Assembly: GCA_051883075.1 (NCBI GenBank) | Contig: JBJETA010000055.1 | Location: 1 to 16,412, forward strand | Length of the DNA: 16,412 nucleotides | Source of the DNA: Aminipila sp051883075 | GTDB taxonomy: Bacteria > Bacillota > Clostridia > Peptostreptococcales > Anaerovoracaceae | Direction of reading: 5' to 3' | In this document: piece after piece, positions 1-8,211 of the stretch | How positions within the stretch are numbered: position 1 is the first letter of the stretch | How the letters are laid out: the number at the start of each line of letters is the position of its first letter | Program-made: the position numbers and the translations under genes | The notes under the pieces: model-generated | What the model was told of the DNA's origin: nothing | Database searches by the model: none | What the model saw: the letters and a program-made list of their open reading frames with translations, nothing else

Positions 1-7
1 ATTATCC

Positions 8-60
8 AAAACAAAATCCCCCTTCATAGTAAGTCTATATATGCATACTATGTCGGGGGA
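8..60 (-). terminator. Rho-independent terminator of the DUF1836 gene
   Basis: Read on the minus strand, a long hairpin pairs TCCCCC with GGGGGA (17-22 with 55-60) and CATAGTA with TACTATG (25-31 with 46-52), with a 2x2 internal loop between. It is followed by a TTTTGTTTT tail at about 8-16. It begins about 20 bases after the stop codon at 80, so it fits as the terminator of that gene. Confidence 0.8.
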
Positions 61-79
61 CTTATCCTTGTCACAGATA

Positions 80-628
80 TTATAAAATTGAGTTTAACAG
101 CCGTTCGCAGGCAAGCTTCTGGGCATAACTCGAAATGGCAAGTTCAAGTGCAAGCTCAGTGGCATCCTCTTTGGACATTCCTTCGTCAAGTCTGGAGGCG
201 ACAGCATTGTAAGCACTGTCGAGTTCCGAACAGTATTTTTCATAAAACGCGGTAATGTCCGAGTTTTCCAGATGCTTATCCAACAAATCCTTTGTGGAAT
301 CAACGGAAAGGACCTGCTTAAGCAGGCATATTGCCGTAAGATACGCTATGTGTGAACGTTCATATCTCTTGCCGTTTGCACGGGGAAGAACGCCTTTTTT
401 TATATAATTGTTTATCATGGCGGAAGTCAGGGTTTCACCAAATTCAAGTCCTGCGTGCTGTCTTGTCATATAGCCCAGAACCTGATCCATATATAAATCT
501 ATGTCCGGTATATCCTCCCACTTTTCAGGACGGTTTTTTAGCAGAATAGACTTCAGTTGCTTTACCGATTCTTCAAAGGTTGTAATGTCAGTGTTTTTAT
601 CTGAAATATTGTCTTTTTTATTTCCCAT
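80..628 (-). CDS. DUF1836 family (MerR-like helix-turn-helix) regulator
   Basis: The 182-residue product matches the DUF1836 pattern found in Clostridia and Bacilli. It has WEDIPDIDLYMDQVL (residues about 37-51), then LTSAMINNYIKKGVLPR (about 67-83), a KRYERSHIAYL segment, and the LLKQVLSVDSTKDLL helix. The family is generally thought to be a winged helix-turn-helix DNA-binding protein related to MerR, but its regulon is not known. The C-terminal 70 residues are helical and acidic. The start is supported by an AGGAGC ribosome site 8 bases upstream (about 637-642). The gene is monocistronic, with a terminator just downstream and a structured G+C-rich leader upstream. No enzyme motif is visible. 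The family assignment is firm; the biological role is unknown. Confidence 0.85.
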   Translation of the reverse strand: MGNKKDNISDKNTDITTFEESVKQLKSILLKNRPEKWEDIPDIDLYMDQVLGYMTRQHAGLEFGETLTSAMINNYIKKGVLPRANGKRYERSHIAYLTAICLLKQVLSVDSTKDLLDKHLENSDITAFYEKYCSELDSAYNAVASRLDEGMSKEDATELALELAISSYAQKLACERLLNSIL

Positions 629-755
629 TTTTATGCTCCTGTTTGGTAAAATAGATTTGCAGGCGGTACAGCGGCTGCCCTGAAGGCAGATTGCAGTGCT
701 GCGGTTTCCGGCAGCTGCCGGCTTGCCGTCTTAAAGTCGAATATAACACATATAT
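629..755 (-). promoter_or_regulatory. G+C-rich structured 5' leader of the DUF1836 gene
   Basis: About 100 bases of G+C-rich sequence separate the DUF1836 start from an AT-rich upstream region. It contains a perfect 14-base palindrome CCGGCAGCTGCCGG at 708-721, a hairpin CTGCC-ctgaa-GGCAG (about 675-689), and GCAG-tg-CTGC (about 693-702). A promoter probably lies in the AT-rich block at about 735-770, but I could not choose a convincing -35/-10 pair. It could be a folded leader, an operator or a dispersed palindromic repeat. Confidence 0.45.
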
Positions 756-815
756 TCTAACACATAATAATTAAAATTAGATAATGAAATAAAAAATATT
801 AAAATAAAAGAGCAT

Positions 816-1227
816 TTATTTTTTTATTGCCAATGCAAGTGAAATTTCTTTGTAGAATTCGTAATCGCTCATGTCTTCTTTATTGAGCATCAGTTTGATT
901 TTATTCCATCTGTACCTGACGGTGCTATGGTGGGTGTTAAGTTCTATTGCAGCTGACATGATATCACCGCCGTTGTTTACGAGAACCTCCGCAGTATTTA
1001 GAAATTCCGGGCGTGACTGCAGCTTCGATTAAATTTTTAAGAGCAGTCAGAATGAGAGATGGATTGCCTGCTGCGAACAGAAGGCTTGAAACAACAAAGC
1101 TCTCCTTATCAAAAACCGGTTCACAGTCAGTAATGCCTGAATATTCATGTTCTACGATGCCGGAAGAAACAACATATCTGTCAAGTCCGGATTCACCTGA
1201 TACAAGTGTATTATACTTCGAATTATT
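816..1227 (-). pseudogene. PucR-type regulator relic (internally deleted, frameshifted)
   Basis: Translating the minus strand gives two pieces of a PucR-type regulator in different frames. The piece from 1227 down to about 1010 reads LVSGESGLDRYVVSSGIVEH... and then SFVVSSLLFAAGNPSL. It parallels residues about 20-80 of the intact regulator at 3551-4753 (VVVGGKTLENEVLAPGILD..., SFVLSSLLFAKDNPEL). The second piece, from about 1015 to the TAA at 816-818, reads EFLNTAEVLVNNGGD... and then ELNTHHSTVRYRWNKIKLML. This matches the C-terminal helix-turn-helix (intact copy: LFCHKNTVRYRIAKLQEKL). Around 250 codons between the two are missing, no start codon remains, and a TAG lies just upstream in frame (1228-1230). 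It is divergent from the ornithine cyclodeaminase-like gene, where an activator gene would be expected. Confidence 0.8.
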
Positions 1228-1375
1228 CTAAAAAAATATATATAATTTAGAAAATAGATAAAGCATACAAGGGCTACATGAAGTAAAATAATATCATAGC
1301 TTGTAAATAAAAAACCAATAAAAAATTAAAGCTGAAGTGAAAGAAAGCAGACCCCGATGAGTAGAGGAGGTAAAA
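1228..1375 (+). promoter_or_regulatory. AT-rich promoter region of the OCD/aminotransferase operon
   Basis: This AT-rich gap holds no gene. No consensus sigma-A promoter stands out, which would fit activator-dependent expression. An imperfect inverted repeat, ACAAGGGCTA (1267-1276) with TAGCTTGT (1297-1304), is the only operator-like element I see. The ribosome site GAGGAGG lies at about 1364-1370, just before the ATG at 1376. Confidence 0.35.
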
Positions 1376-2392
1376 ATGTTTAAATTAAAAGTGTTAAGTG
1401 CTGATGCTACAAAAGAAGTTTTGAATATGGAAGAAGTAATAGAATGTGTTGCCAGTGTGTATAAACAGAAGGCAGAGGATAATACAGTTGTTTTCCCACT
1501 GGTTTTTCATGAATTTAATCCGGGTCACGCCGATATGGACATTAAGTCGGGCTGGCTGAAGGGAAGCGGCATTTTCGGTTTAAAGATGGTTTCATGGTTT
1601 GACAATAATCCGAAAAAGGGACTTCCGGCTTTGGTAGGAACAATACTTGTAGCTGATGCTGAAACAGGTGCACCAAAAGGAATTCTGGACGGAAGCTTTA
1701 TTACCGGCATCAGAACAGGTGCTGCAGGGGCAATTGGGGCAAAGGCATTGGCAAGAGAGGATTCAAAGACACTTATGATAGTAGGTGCGGGACATATCGC
1801 TGCTTTTCAGGTAGCGGCAACACTTACGCTCATGCCGCAGATTGAAAAGGTATATATCTATGATGCAATAGATGCTTCGAATGCAGAGAAATTTGCAGAT
1901 GAAATCGGAGGACGATTAAAAAGTGAATTTGGGATTGAAGCAGGCAATAGAGTATTCAGTTCGGTGGAGAACCCGGAAGCGGCTGCAGGAGAAAGTGATA
2001 TCATAATTACAGCAACACCGTCAAAGAAGCCAATCATAAAAAAAGAATGGGTTAAACCGGGAACACACTTCAGCTGCATAGGGGCAGACATGGAAGGCAA
2101 AGAAGAAATTGAGCCGGAAATCTTTGAAGGTGCCAGAGTATTTGCGGATGATATACCTCAGTGTATAAATGTCGGAGAACTTGAAATTCCGGTGAAAAAA
2201 GGAAATATCAGTGCAGAAGACATAGCAGGCGAAATAGGGGAGGTACTGTTGGGAAATACTGAAGGAAGGCAGACTGCAGAGCAGATTACAATCTTTGATG
2301 CTACAGGAACTGCTCTTCTTGACTTGATTACTGCAGAGCTGGCTATGAAGAACGCCGAAAAACAGGGACTTGGACAGATTGTAGAACTGTAA
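1376..2392 (+). CDS. Ornithine cyclodeaminase / mu-crystallin family protein
   Basis: The 338-residue protein has the family's two-part architecture. The split substrate domain contains GLK at 68-70 and ITGIRTGAAGAIGAKALA (109-126), with R113 as the conserved carboxylate-binding arginine. A Rossmann NAD(P) domain starts with LMIVGAGHIAAFQ (133-145; GAGxxA), followed by SDIIITATPSKKPII and CIGADMEGKEEI, where D238 is in the position of the catalytic aspartate of ornithine cyclodeaminase. Members convert ornithine to proline plus ammonia, reduce cyclic ketimines, or act as alanine or opine-type dehydrogenases, and sequence alone does not separate these. The AGGAGG site spaced 6-7 bases before ATG fixes the start. 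It is the first gene of a three-gene operon with an aminotransferase and a PucR regulator, pointing to amino-acid catabolism or ketimine recycling. Confidence 0.9.
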   Translation: MFKLKVLSADATKEVLNMEEVIECVASVYKQKAEDNTVVFPLVFHEFNPGHADMDIKSGWLKGSGIFGLKMVSWFDNNPKKGLPALVGTILVADAETGAPKGILDGSFITGIRTGAAGAIGAKALAREDSKTLMIVGAGHIAAFQVAATLTLMPQIEKVYIYDAIDASNAEKFADEIGGRLKSEFGIEAGNRVFSSVENPEAAAGESDIIITATPSKKPIIKKEWVKPGTHFSCIGADMEGKEEIEPEIFEGARVFADDIPQCINVGELEIPVKKGNISAEDIAGEIGEVLLGNTEGRQTAEQITIFDATGTALLDLITAELAMKNAEKQGLGQIVEL

Positions 2393-2406
2393 AGGAGGAA
2401 AAGAAA

Positions 2407-3528
2407 GTGAAAATTGATACATTTAAAGTAGAAAGATGGATGAATGATTATGAAGAAGAAGCTGTTTATAATCTGGGAGAAACTTGTATTGATTCAATGA
2501 CATTGAAAGAATTGATAGAGCTTTGCGGTGAAAAACCTGCGGATTATTTAGAGAAGCTTGCAGATACAAGAATCGCATATGGACATATTTTTGGTTCACC
2601 TGAGCTTCTTACAGGAATCAGTTCACTCTATAGAGAAATCAAGCCTGAGCAGGTTGTTCCCACACATGGGGCGGTAGGAGCAAACAATATGGTAATAACT
2701 ACTATTATCGAAAGTACTGATAATATGGTTTCGGTTATTCCAACATATCAGCAGCACTATTCAATCCCCGCATCAATCGGTGCAGAAGTGCGTTTGCTTC
2801 ATCTGAAACTTGAAGATGACTATCTTCCAAATATTGAAGAGTTAAAAAAGCTTGTGGATGAGAATACTAAGATGATTACAATTAATAATCCTAATAATCC
2901 GACAGGAGCATTGATACCTGAGGAATATCTTAAAAAAATTGTTGAAGTGGCAAGAAGCGTAGATGCATACCTGCTTTCGGATGAAGTATACAGAGGTATT
3001 TCAGAAGATGGCAGTTACATGCCTTCTGTAGTAGATCTTTATGAAAAGGGAATTTCAGTTGGAAGTATGTCAAAGACATTCTCACTTGCAGGCTTGAGAC
3101 TTGGATGGATTGCAACAAAAGATATGAAACTGATTGAGCAGATTCACGAGAGAAGAGACTATGATACAATCAGCTGTGGAGTACTTGATGACAAGCTTGC
3201 GGCTCTGGCGCTTAAGAATAAAGATAAGATTTTTGCAAGAAACAGAGAAATACTTTTGAAGAACCGACAGATTCTTGACGAATGGGTAAATGCAACTCCG
3301 GGAGTAAGGTATAAAAGACCGGTAGCGGGCACTACTGCGCTTGTATATTATGATAAGGATATTCCTTCATACGACCTTTGCGTTCGTTTAATAAAGGAAA
3401 AAGGTCTATTATTCACACCCGGCAGTGCTTTTGAGATGGAAGGCAGCGTAAGAATCGGATATGCTTTTGAATCAAAGGTTCTTAAGGAAGGTCTTGAAAA
3501 GTTTACGGAATTTCTGCAGGAAATATAG
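2407..3528 (+). CDS. Class I/II PLP-dependent aminotransferase
   Basis: This 373-residue protein is a fold-type I aminotransferase. NNPNNPTGA (160-168) contains the conserved cofactor/substrate asparagine. SDEVYRG (191-197) supplies D192 and Y195 for the PLP ring. GSMSKTFSLAGLRLGWI (219-235) carries the Schiff-base lysine K223. VRIGY near residue 352 has the arginine that would hold the substrate carboxylate. It starts with GTG at 2407, chosen because AAGGAGG overlaps the previous stop codon and is correctly spaced; there is only a 14-base gap from the upstream gene. The N-terminal WMNDYEEEAVYNLGETCIDSM segment resembles that of clostridial aminotransferases of undefined specificity and the capreomycidine synthase-like branch. 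Together with the OCD-family neighbour it probably interconverts an amino acid and its keto acid, which the neighbour reduces or cyclises. The substrate cannot be named. Confidence 0.9.
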   Translation: MKIDTFKVERWMNDYEEEAVYNLGETCIDSMTLKELIELCGEKPADYLEKLADTRIAYGHIFGSPELLTGISSLYREIKPEQVVPTHGAVGANNMVITTIIESTDNMVSVIPTYQQHYSIPASIGAEVRLLHLKLEDDYLPNIEELKKLVDENTKMITINNPNNPTGALIPEEYLKKIVEVARSVDAYLLSDEVYRGISEDGSYMPSVVDLYEKGISVGSMSKTFSLAGLRLGWIATKDMKLIEQIHERRDYDTISCGVLDDKLAALALKNKDKIFARNREILLKNRQILDEWVNATPGVRYKRPVAGTTALVYYDKDIPSYDLCVRLIKEKGLLFTPGSAFEMEGSVRIGYAFESKVLKEGLEKFTEFLQEI

Positions 3529-3550
3529 TGAATATTAATATGAGGTTGAT

Positions 3551-4753
3551 ATGGGTTTTACAATAAGAGAATTTTTAGAATTTGATGTAGCAAAGGATTT
3601 TCAGGTGGTTGTAGGGGGAAAGACCCTGGAGAACGAGGTACTGGCACCGGGCATTCTCGATTTTGAGTTTAACAGTGATATAAGCCTTGACCGTGAATAT
3701 GTTTTCTTTCCGGGAAGCTTTGTGCTGAGCAGTCTTCTTTTTGCAAAGGATAACCCGGAGCTCTTATATTCGGCGGTGGAACGGCTTGCAGACCTGGATG
3801 CGTGCTGTCTTGCCTATAAATCGGTTATCTTTGACGAGCTGCCGCAGAAGGTTCTTGACCTTGCTGAAAAAAGGGGACTGTGCATATTGAGATTCGGTGA
3901 CGAAGTATTTTTTGAAGATATCGTTTATACACTGATGACACAGCTTGATGGTGAAGATAAGGCTCAGCGAATACAGGAACTGATTGGAAAAATGCTTGCC
4001 GGAGGAATGAACAAAAAGCAGATATCCGGTGCGGCAGAATACATAAATAAGGATTTCAGACCGTATATCTCGGTGGTCAGCCTGATTTTGAAAAACGGGG
4101 ACATTACAGGGGAAAAGAAACAGGAAATAATTGAAAATGCTGTGCAGAAGACTCTCAGCGGCAAGCTGAAAAGCAAATGTGCAGTTTGCGGTTACAATGA
4201 TTCCATATTTCTTATGATTTCAAATGATTTCAGTGATGAACAGCGCTTCAGGGCAACCTTGCAGGACCTGATGTATGAGCTGGACATTTATCCGGGGGAT
4301 TATGCTGTAGGATACAGCAGGGTATATGAAACCTGTGAGGAACTGGATAAGGCTGTAAGGGAGGCATTTTATGCGAGAATGGCGGCCGATATAGAGGGCA
4401 TTGACAGCGTAAGGTATGCTGATCTCAGGATGTACAGGATGATTTGTGAAAATACAGGCAGGAAGTCATTGTATGAATACATGGAGGAGTATTTTGCGCC
4501 AATCAGAACCGACAGTGAGGGAGGTCATAACGAGCTGATGACTACGGCGATAGAATATGTGCTGTGTGACGGAGACCTGGACTTAACCTCTGAAAAACTG
4601 TTCTGCCATAAAAATACTGTCAGATATAGGATTGCAAAGCTTCAGGAAAAGCTGGCCGGTATCAGCGGAAGCAAGGACTTTTTTGCGGAGCTTTCTCTGG
4701 CGGTCAGGATTTGTATGGTAAAAGAATACCTTGAAAAAGAAGGAATTGAGTAG
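3551..4753 (+). CDS. PucR-family transcriptional regulator
   Basis: The 400-residue protein has the three-part layout of PucR/CdaR-type regulators. The N-terminal purine-catabolism-regulator-like domain covers about 1-115 (FQVVVGGKTLENEVLAPGILDFEF; SFVLSSLLFAKDNPEL). A central GGDEF-like segment follows at about 170-300. The C-terminal helix-turn-helix contains DLDLTSEKLFCHKNTVRYRI (about 344-363). These proteins usually activate adjacent catabolic operons in response to a metabolite. It is 22 bases downstream of the aminotransferase and co-directional, so it probably reads back on its own operon. The ribosome site is weak (GAGG at about 3542-3545), which suits a low-copy regulator. A decayed homologue sits divergently upstream of the operon. 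No clear terminator follows. Confidence 0.88.
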   Translation: MGFTIREFLEFDVAKDFQVVVGGKTLENEVLAPGILDFEFNSDISLDREYVFFPGSFVLSSLLFAKDNPELLYSAVERLADLDACCLAYKSVIFDELPQKVLDLAEKRGLCILRFGDEVFFEDIVYTLMTQLDGEDKAQRIQELIGKMLAGGMNKKQISGAAEYINKDFRPYISVVSLILKNGDITGEKKQEIIENAVQKTLSGKLKSKCAVCGYNDSIFLMISNDFSDEQRFRATLQDLMYELDIYPGDYAVGYSRVYETCEELDKAVREAFYARMAADIEGIDSVRYADLRMYRMICENTGRKSLYEYMEEYFAPIRTDSEGGHNELMTTAIEYVLCDGDLDLTSEKLFCHKNTVRYRIAKLQEKLAGISGSKDFFAELSLAVRICMVKEYLEKEGIE

Positions 4754-4801
4754 CCCTTCCGGGTATGCCCATGACGCGATAATAAACGCAATTTTTATAC
4801 C

Positions 4802-4830
4802 TTGACATCTGTTTTTTACGGTCCTATAAT
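4802..4830 (+). promoter_or_regulatory. Consensus sigma-A promoter for the lipoprotein gene
   Basis: TTGACA at 4802-4807 and TATAAT at 4825-4830, both perfect consensus, are separated by exactly 17 bases. The start codon lies 49 bases further on. It implies strong constitutive expression. Confidence 0.9.
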
Positions 4831-4879
4831 CATAGTACCAAAACAGAAATTTATGAAAAAATGAAAGGAGAAAGGGATT

Positions 4880-5551
4880 ATGAAAAAGAAAAAGAATTTT
4901 TTACCGGTAATGCTTTTAGCAGTTGTGCTTGCTGTTTTTGCAGTAGGATGCGGGGCTTCAGAACCGGCGGGAGATGAGGGAAATACCGGCGCAGAAACGG
5001 TAATGCCATTATATCCTCTTGAAAGTGCTGAGGATGCGCTGGCAGACGGAGGATATTCCGTAGGATTCACTGCAGAAAATCTTGTGGAGAGTGAAAACGG
5101 TTATGAGCTGACAGCAGAAGTATTTGATTATGACAAATATGATACAGCAGATGTGGAAAAGCTTGAAAAAGGCTCCAAAATCCAGATTTGCAATGAAGAA
5201 GTCACAATTGATACTATTGAAACAGAGGAAGACGGTTCATATGTAACTATCAACGGCGGCATTGAAAACGGAGGCTATGAACTGAAAAAAGAGGATGGAA
5301 TATACCGCACTATCACAATGGATGACTATCCTGTATATTATTCGGTAGGAACAGTTACCATCCCTGTTGCTGAGGATGTGACATTTGAGGATCATTCAGA
5401 CTGGGATAAGGAGCCTGATGGCGAAACAGGCGGAATGGAAAGTCTGATTGCAGCTCTTGACAGGGATGATGCGGCATTCAGCTGTGCCAATACTGTTATA
5501 ACTGTAAGAGGCGAAAGTGTAGTTCAGGTTATCAGATACTGGATTCCATAA
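4880..5551 (+). CDS. Putative lipoprotein of unknown function
   Basis: The first 25 residues form a lipoprotein signal: MKKKKNF, a hydrophobic stretch, then AVFAVGC, with Cys24 as the likely lipidated residue. An acidic, Gly/Glu-rich linker follows (ASEPAGDEGNTGAE). The remaining 185 residues are acidic with many short beta-prone stretches (ENGYELTAEVFDYDKYDT; DGSYVTINGGIENGGYELK), suggesting a small extracytoplasmic beta domain. I do not recognise a family and see no catalytic motif. AAAGGAG at about 4863-4869 supports the start. It is a single-gene unit with a perfect promoter and a strong terminator. It could be a cell-surface sensor or binding lipoprotein, but nothing in the sequence decides this. 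Confidence 0.75.
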   Translation: MKKKKNFLPVMLLAVVLAVFAVGCGASEPAGDEGNTGAETVMPLYPLESAEDALADGGYSVGFTAENLVESENGYELTAEVFDYDKYDTADVEKLEKGSKIQICNEEVTIDTIETEEDGSYVTINGGIENGGYELKKEDGIYRTITMDDYPVYYSVGTVTIPVAEDVTFEDHSDWDKEPDGETGGMESLIAALDRDDAAFSCANTVITVRGESVVQVIRYWIP

Positions 5552-5624
5552 AAAGATATTGAAATCCGTATAAGAATACCGGATTATGTAAAAAGACAAG
5601 GCATATAAATTTTTATAAATAAAG

Positions 5625-5667
5625 AAACTGTACCGGAGTCAACAGATGATTCCGGTACAGTTTTTTT
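5625..5667 (+). terminator. Rho-independent terminator after the lipoprotein gene
   Basis: AAACTGTACCGGA (5625-5637) pairs perfectly with TCCGGTACAGTTT (5651-5663) across a 13-base loop, and the 3' arm runs into a seven-T tract (5661-5667). Confidence 0.92.
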
Positions 5668-5674
5668 ATGAGAT

Positions 5675-5703
5675 TTGTTAAAAAATAGAGAGTTTTTTAT
5701 ACT
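5675..5703 (+). promoter_or_regulatory. Likely sigma-A promoter for the M13 peptidase gene
   Basis: TTGTTA (5675-5680), a 17-base spacer, and TATACT (5698-5703) lie just after the upstream terminator and about 80 bases before the chosen start codon. Confidence 0.6.
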
Positions 5704-5785
5704 TTTATGATCATTATTTTGGTAAAATATAAAAAAGCTTATGAATCCGGTATGTGAAGGGAAAGCGAAGAAAAGAGGGATAAAA

Positions 5786-8143
5786 ATGAAAAGAAGAATT
5801 GCGGTATTTACTGTGGTGCTGATGATAGCATCAATTTTTTCTCTTCCATGTGCCATGGCACAGGAGAAGTACGGAACCCGTGGTGAAGTTGCACAAATGC
5901 TGCTGGAGGCGGCGGATGATTACAATCCGCAGGTGCAGAAGTCGGACATTATCAAGGGATATGAAGACGGAAGCCTGCATGAAGATGAATATGTGACCCG
6001 TGCAGAGGCACTGGTTATGCTAAAACGTGCTTTTGGAGATTTTCCGGAGATTAGAGGAAACACTCTGAGAATAGCTTTTCCTGAAGAAAGTTTTACGGAT
6101 ATCCCGAAGTGGGCTGACAATGAGCTTTCTCCGGTGCTTGATGTTGGTATAGTAGCGGGAACTTCAGAGGGAAAATTTTCACCGGGAAGTCCGGTTACGC
6201 TTGATCAGATGGAAACTTTTATAAAGCGTACTTATGAGGTGTACGGTTCAAATTTAAAGGACAGTTTTTATGAAACGGTTAATAAGGAAATTCTGGATTC
6301 AATAGAAATTCCTTCAGGAAGAAGTATGGCAGGGACGCTTTATGCAATTGACGACCTGACTGAGAGGCAGGTGGCGGATCTGATAAGAGAAATTGCCGCT
6401 TCTGAGCAAAATCCTGATTCTGCAAAGGGAAAAATCAAGGCTTTGTATGAAAGCTGCATAGATATGGATGCGCGCAATGCCGAGGGCATTGAACCTATTA
6501 AGGCTGATCTGGAGGCGATAGATAATGTTAAAAGCCTGTCTGAACTGGAAACGGTTATGGTAATGGACAACAGCGATTCACTTCTGTCTGCTTTAGCCTC
6601 ATTTACTATTTATATTGATGATATGGACAGCAATAAGTGGATGACTGTACTTGTTCCTGCATCTGCATCACAGAACAAACAGGTGTATAACGGACAGGCT
6701 GAGCAGCAGCGAAAGGCATACCTGAAGTATCTAACAACTATTATGATGCTTTGCGGAGAAGATGAAAAAACTGCGGCAGAAGATGCACAGACATATTTTT
6801 CCTTTGAAAAGGCGCTTTCAGAAGCTTCGATGGACCCGGAAGAGATGTATGACATAGAAAAGACATATAATATTTACAGCATGAATGAGCTGGAAAAAAT
6901 ATTTTCTACGGTAAATCTGGAGAAGTCCTTTGCAATATCGGGACTGCAGGACAGCAGCAGAATCTGCGTTATGGACAAAGGAAACATGCTGAAGCTGGCA
7001 GAAATGCTTAAGGATGAAAATATTGACGATATCAAGACATATCTTAAGGTAGAGCTGGTTAAGACCTGTGCAAAATATCTGAGCGAAGATTTCAGAAATG
7101 CAAAAATAACATATCAGAAAGAAGCCTTAGGCATAGAGGGTGCAATGACTCTGGAAGAAGAGGCCTCTGTATCGGTTGCCGAGATGCTGCCTGACTATGT
7201 GGGTCAGGTTTATGCTGATAAGTATTGTTCGAAAGAAATTATAGCTGATGTAACCGACATGATTCATGACATAATAGATGTATATAAAAAGAGAATTGCG
7301 GAGCTTGACTGGATGAGTGAGGAAACAAAGGCAAAGGCTGTTTTAAAGCTGGATACAATGAGGATAAAGGTAGGGGCTCCGGATTATGATGAGATAAGTT
7401 CTCCTATGGATACGGCTGTATTAAAGAGCACTGCAGATGGCGGCAGCTATTATAAAAACATGCTGGAAATAAGTAAGGCAAATAGAAAGGAAGATGCAAG
7501 ACTTTCAAAGGAGCCTGTGGATAAGGAGCAGTGGATTACTACTCCGCAGACTGTGAACGCATTTTATATGCCAAGCTTTAATTCGATTTCCTTCCCTATG
7601 GCATTCCTGCAGTCACCTATATATGATAAAAACGCTTCTTATGAAGAAAATCTGGGAAGTATCGGTACTATTATAGGACATGAGATTACACATGCCTTCG
7701 ATTCAAGCGGCTCCCAGTATGATGAAAATGGAAATGCTGTAAACTGGTGGACAGATGAAGATAAGAGGGCTTTTGAGCTTTTATGCAGCGATGTTGAAAA
7801 GTTTTTTGACGGGCAAGAGTCGGCACCGGGAATTATTGTGGACGGAGAGCTTACCCTTACGGAAAATATTGCCGATTTAGGTGCTATATCGTGTATTGTT
7901 GAACTTGGAAGTCAGACGAAAAACTTTGATTTTAAGAAGGCATTTGAAGCGTATGCTGAAATGTGGGCTGCAACCTGTTCAAGAGAGTATCTGCAGACAC
8001 TGGCATACATAGACGTACACAGTCCTTCAAAGATTCGTGTCAACCGTGTGCTGCAGAGCGTTGATAAATTTTATGAGGTTTATGAAATCAAAGAGGGTGA
8101 CGGTATGTATGTTGCTCCTGAGGACAGGGCCGGTATCTGGTAA
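5786..8143 (+). CDS. Exported M13 (neprilysin-like) zinc metallopeptidase with SLH segments
   Basis: I place the start at ATG 5786 (785 residues) rather than the in-frame ATG at 5741. It follows an AGAGGGA-type ribosome site and begins a classic signal peptide (MKRRIAVF..., hydrophobic core, AMA-QEK cleavage near residue 26). Residues about 30-155 hold at least two S-layer-homology segments (GYEDGSLHEDEYVTRAEAL; FTDIPKWADNELSPVLDVGI), which would tether the protein to secondary cell-wall polymer. The M13 N-terminal helical domain follows, then the catalytic domain. The latter has NAFYMPSFNSISFP, the zinc site IGHEITHAF (HExxH) and LTENIADLGAI (ExxxD, the third zinc ligand). It ends in GIW, matching the family's usual C-terminal tryptophan. 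All catalytic residues are present, so it should be an active oligopeptidase on the cell surface. Its substrate is unknown. Confidence 0.92.
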   Translation: MKRRIAVFTVVLMIASIFSLPCAMAQEKYGTRGEVAQMLLEAADDYNPQVQKSDIIKGYEDGSLHEDEYVTRAEALVMLKRAFGDFPEIRGNTLRIAFPEESFTDIPKWADNELSPVLDVGIVAGTSEGKFSPGSPVTLDQMETFIKRTYEVYGSNLKDSFYETVNKEILDSIEIPSGRSMAGTLYAIDDLTERQVADLIREIAASEQNPDSAKGKIKALYESCIDMDARNAEGIEPIKADLEAIDNVKSLSELETVMVMDNSDSLLSALASFTIYIDDMDSNKWMTVLVPASASQNKQVYNGQAEQQRKAYLKYLTTIMMLCGEDEKTAAEDAQTYFSFEKALSEASMDPEEMYDIEKTYNIYSMNELEKIFSTVNLEKSFAISGLQDSSRICVMDKGNMLKLAEMLKDENIDDIKTYLKVELVKTCAKYLSEDFRNAKITYQKEALGIEGAMTLEEEASVSVAEMLPDYVGQVYADKYCSKEIIADVTDMIHDIIDVYKKRIAELDWMSEETKAKAVLKLDTMRIKVGAPDYDEISSPMDTAVLKSTADGGSYYKNMLEISKANRKEDARLSKEPVDKEQWITTPQTVNAFYMPSFNSISFPMAFLQSPIYDKNASYEENLGSIGTIIGHEITHAFDSSGSQYDENGNAVNWWTDEDKRAFELLCSDVEKFFDGQESAPGIIVDGELTLTENIADLGAISCIVELGSQTKNFDFKKAFEAYAEMWAATCSREYLQTLAYIDVHSPSKIRVNRVLQSVDKFYEVYEIKEGDGMYVAPEDRAGIW

Positions 8144-8153
8144 ATTAAAAAGA

Positions 8154-8193
8154 CCCCTGTATCAGTTTTCACTGATACAGGGGCCTTTTTTTT
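8154..8193 (+). terminator. Strong bidirectional terminator between convergent genes
   Basis: CCCCTGTATCAG (8154-8165) and CTGATACAGGGG (8172-8183) form a perfect 12-bp stem with a six-base loop, followed by T8 at 8186-8193. On the other strand the same stem is followed by TCTTTTTAATTT, so it can also end the GNAT transcript. Confidence 0.95.
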
Positions 8194-8211
8194 AAAAAAT
8201 GTGTTAAAAGC

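Noticed and set aside
1013..1231. 72-residue plus-strand frame
   Set aside because: It is the antisense shadow of the PucR relic and has no ribosome site or family resemblance.
4754..4800. Terminator after the PucR gene
   Set aside because: Only a 3-bp GCG/CGC hairpin before a few T's can be drawn, too weak to call.
5741..5785. Upstream ATG at 5741 as the start of the M13 peptidase
   Set aside because: It would put 15 charged residues in front of a good signal peptide and lacks a ribosome site. ATG 5786 has one.
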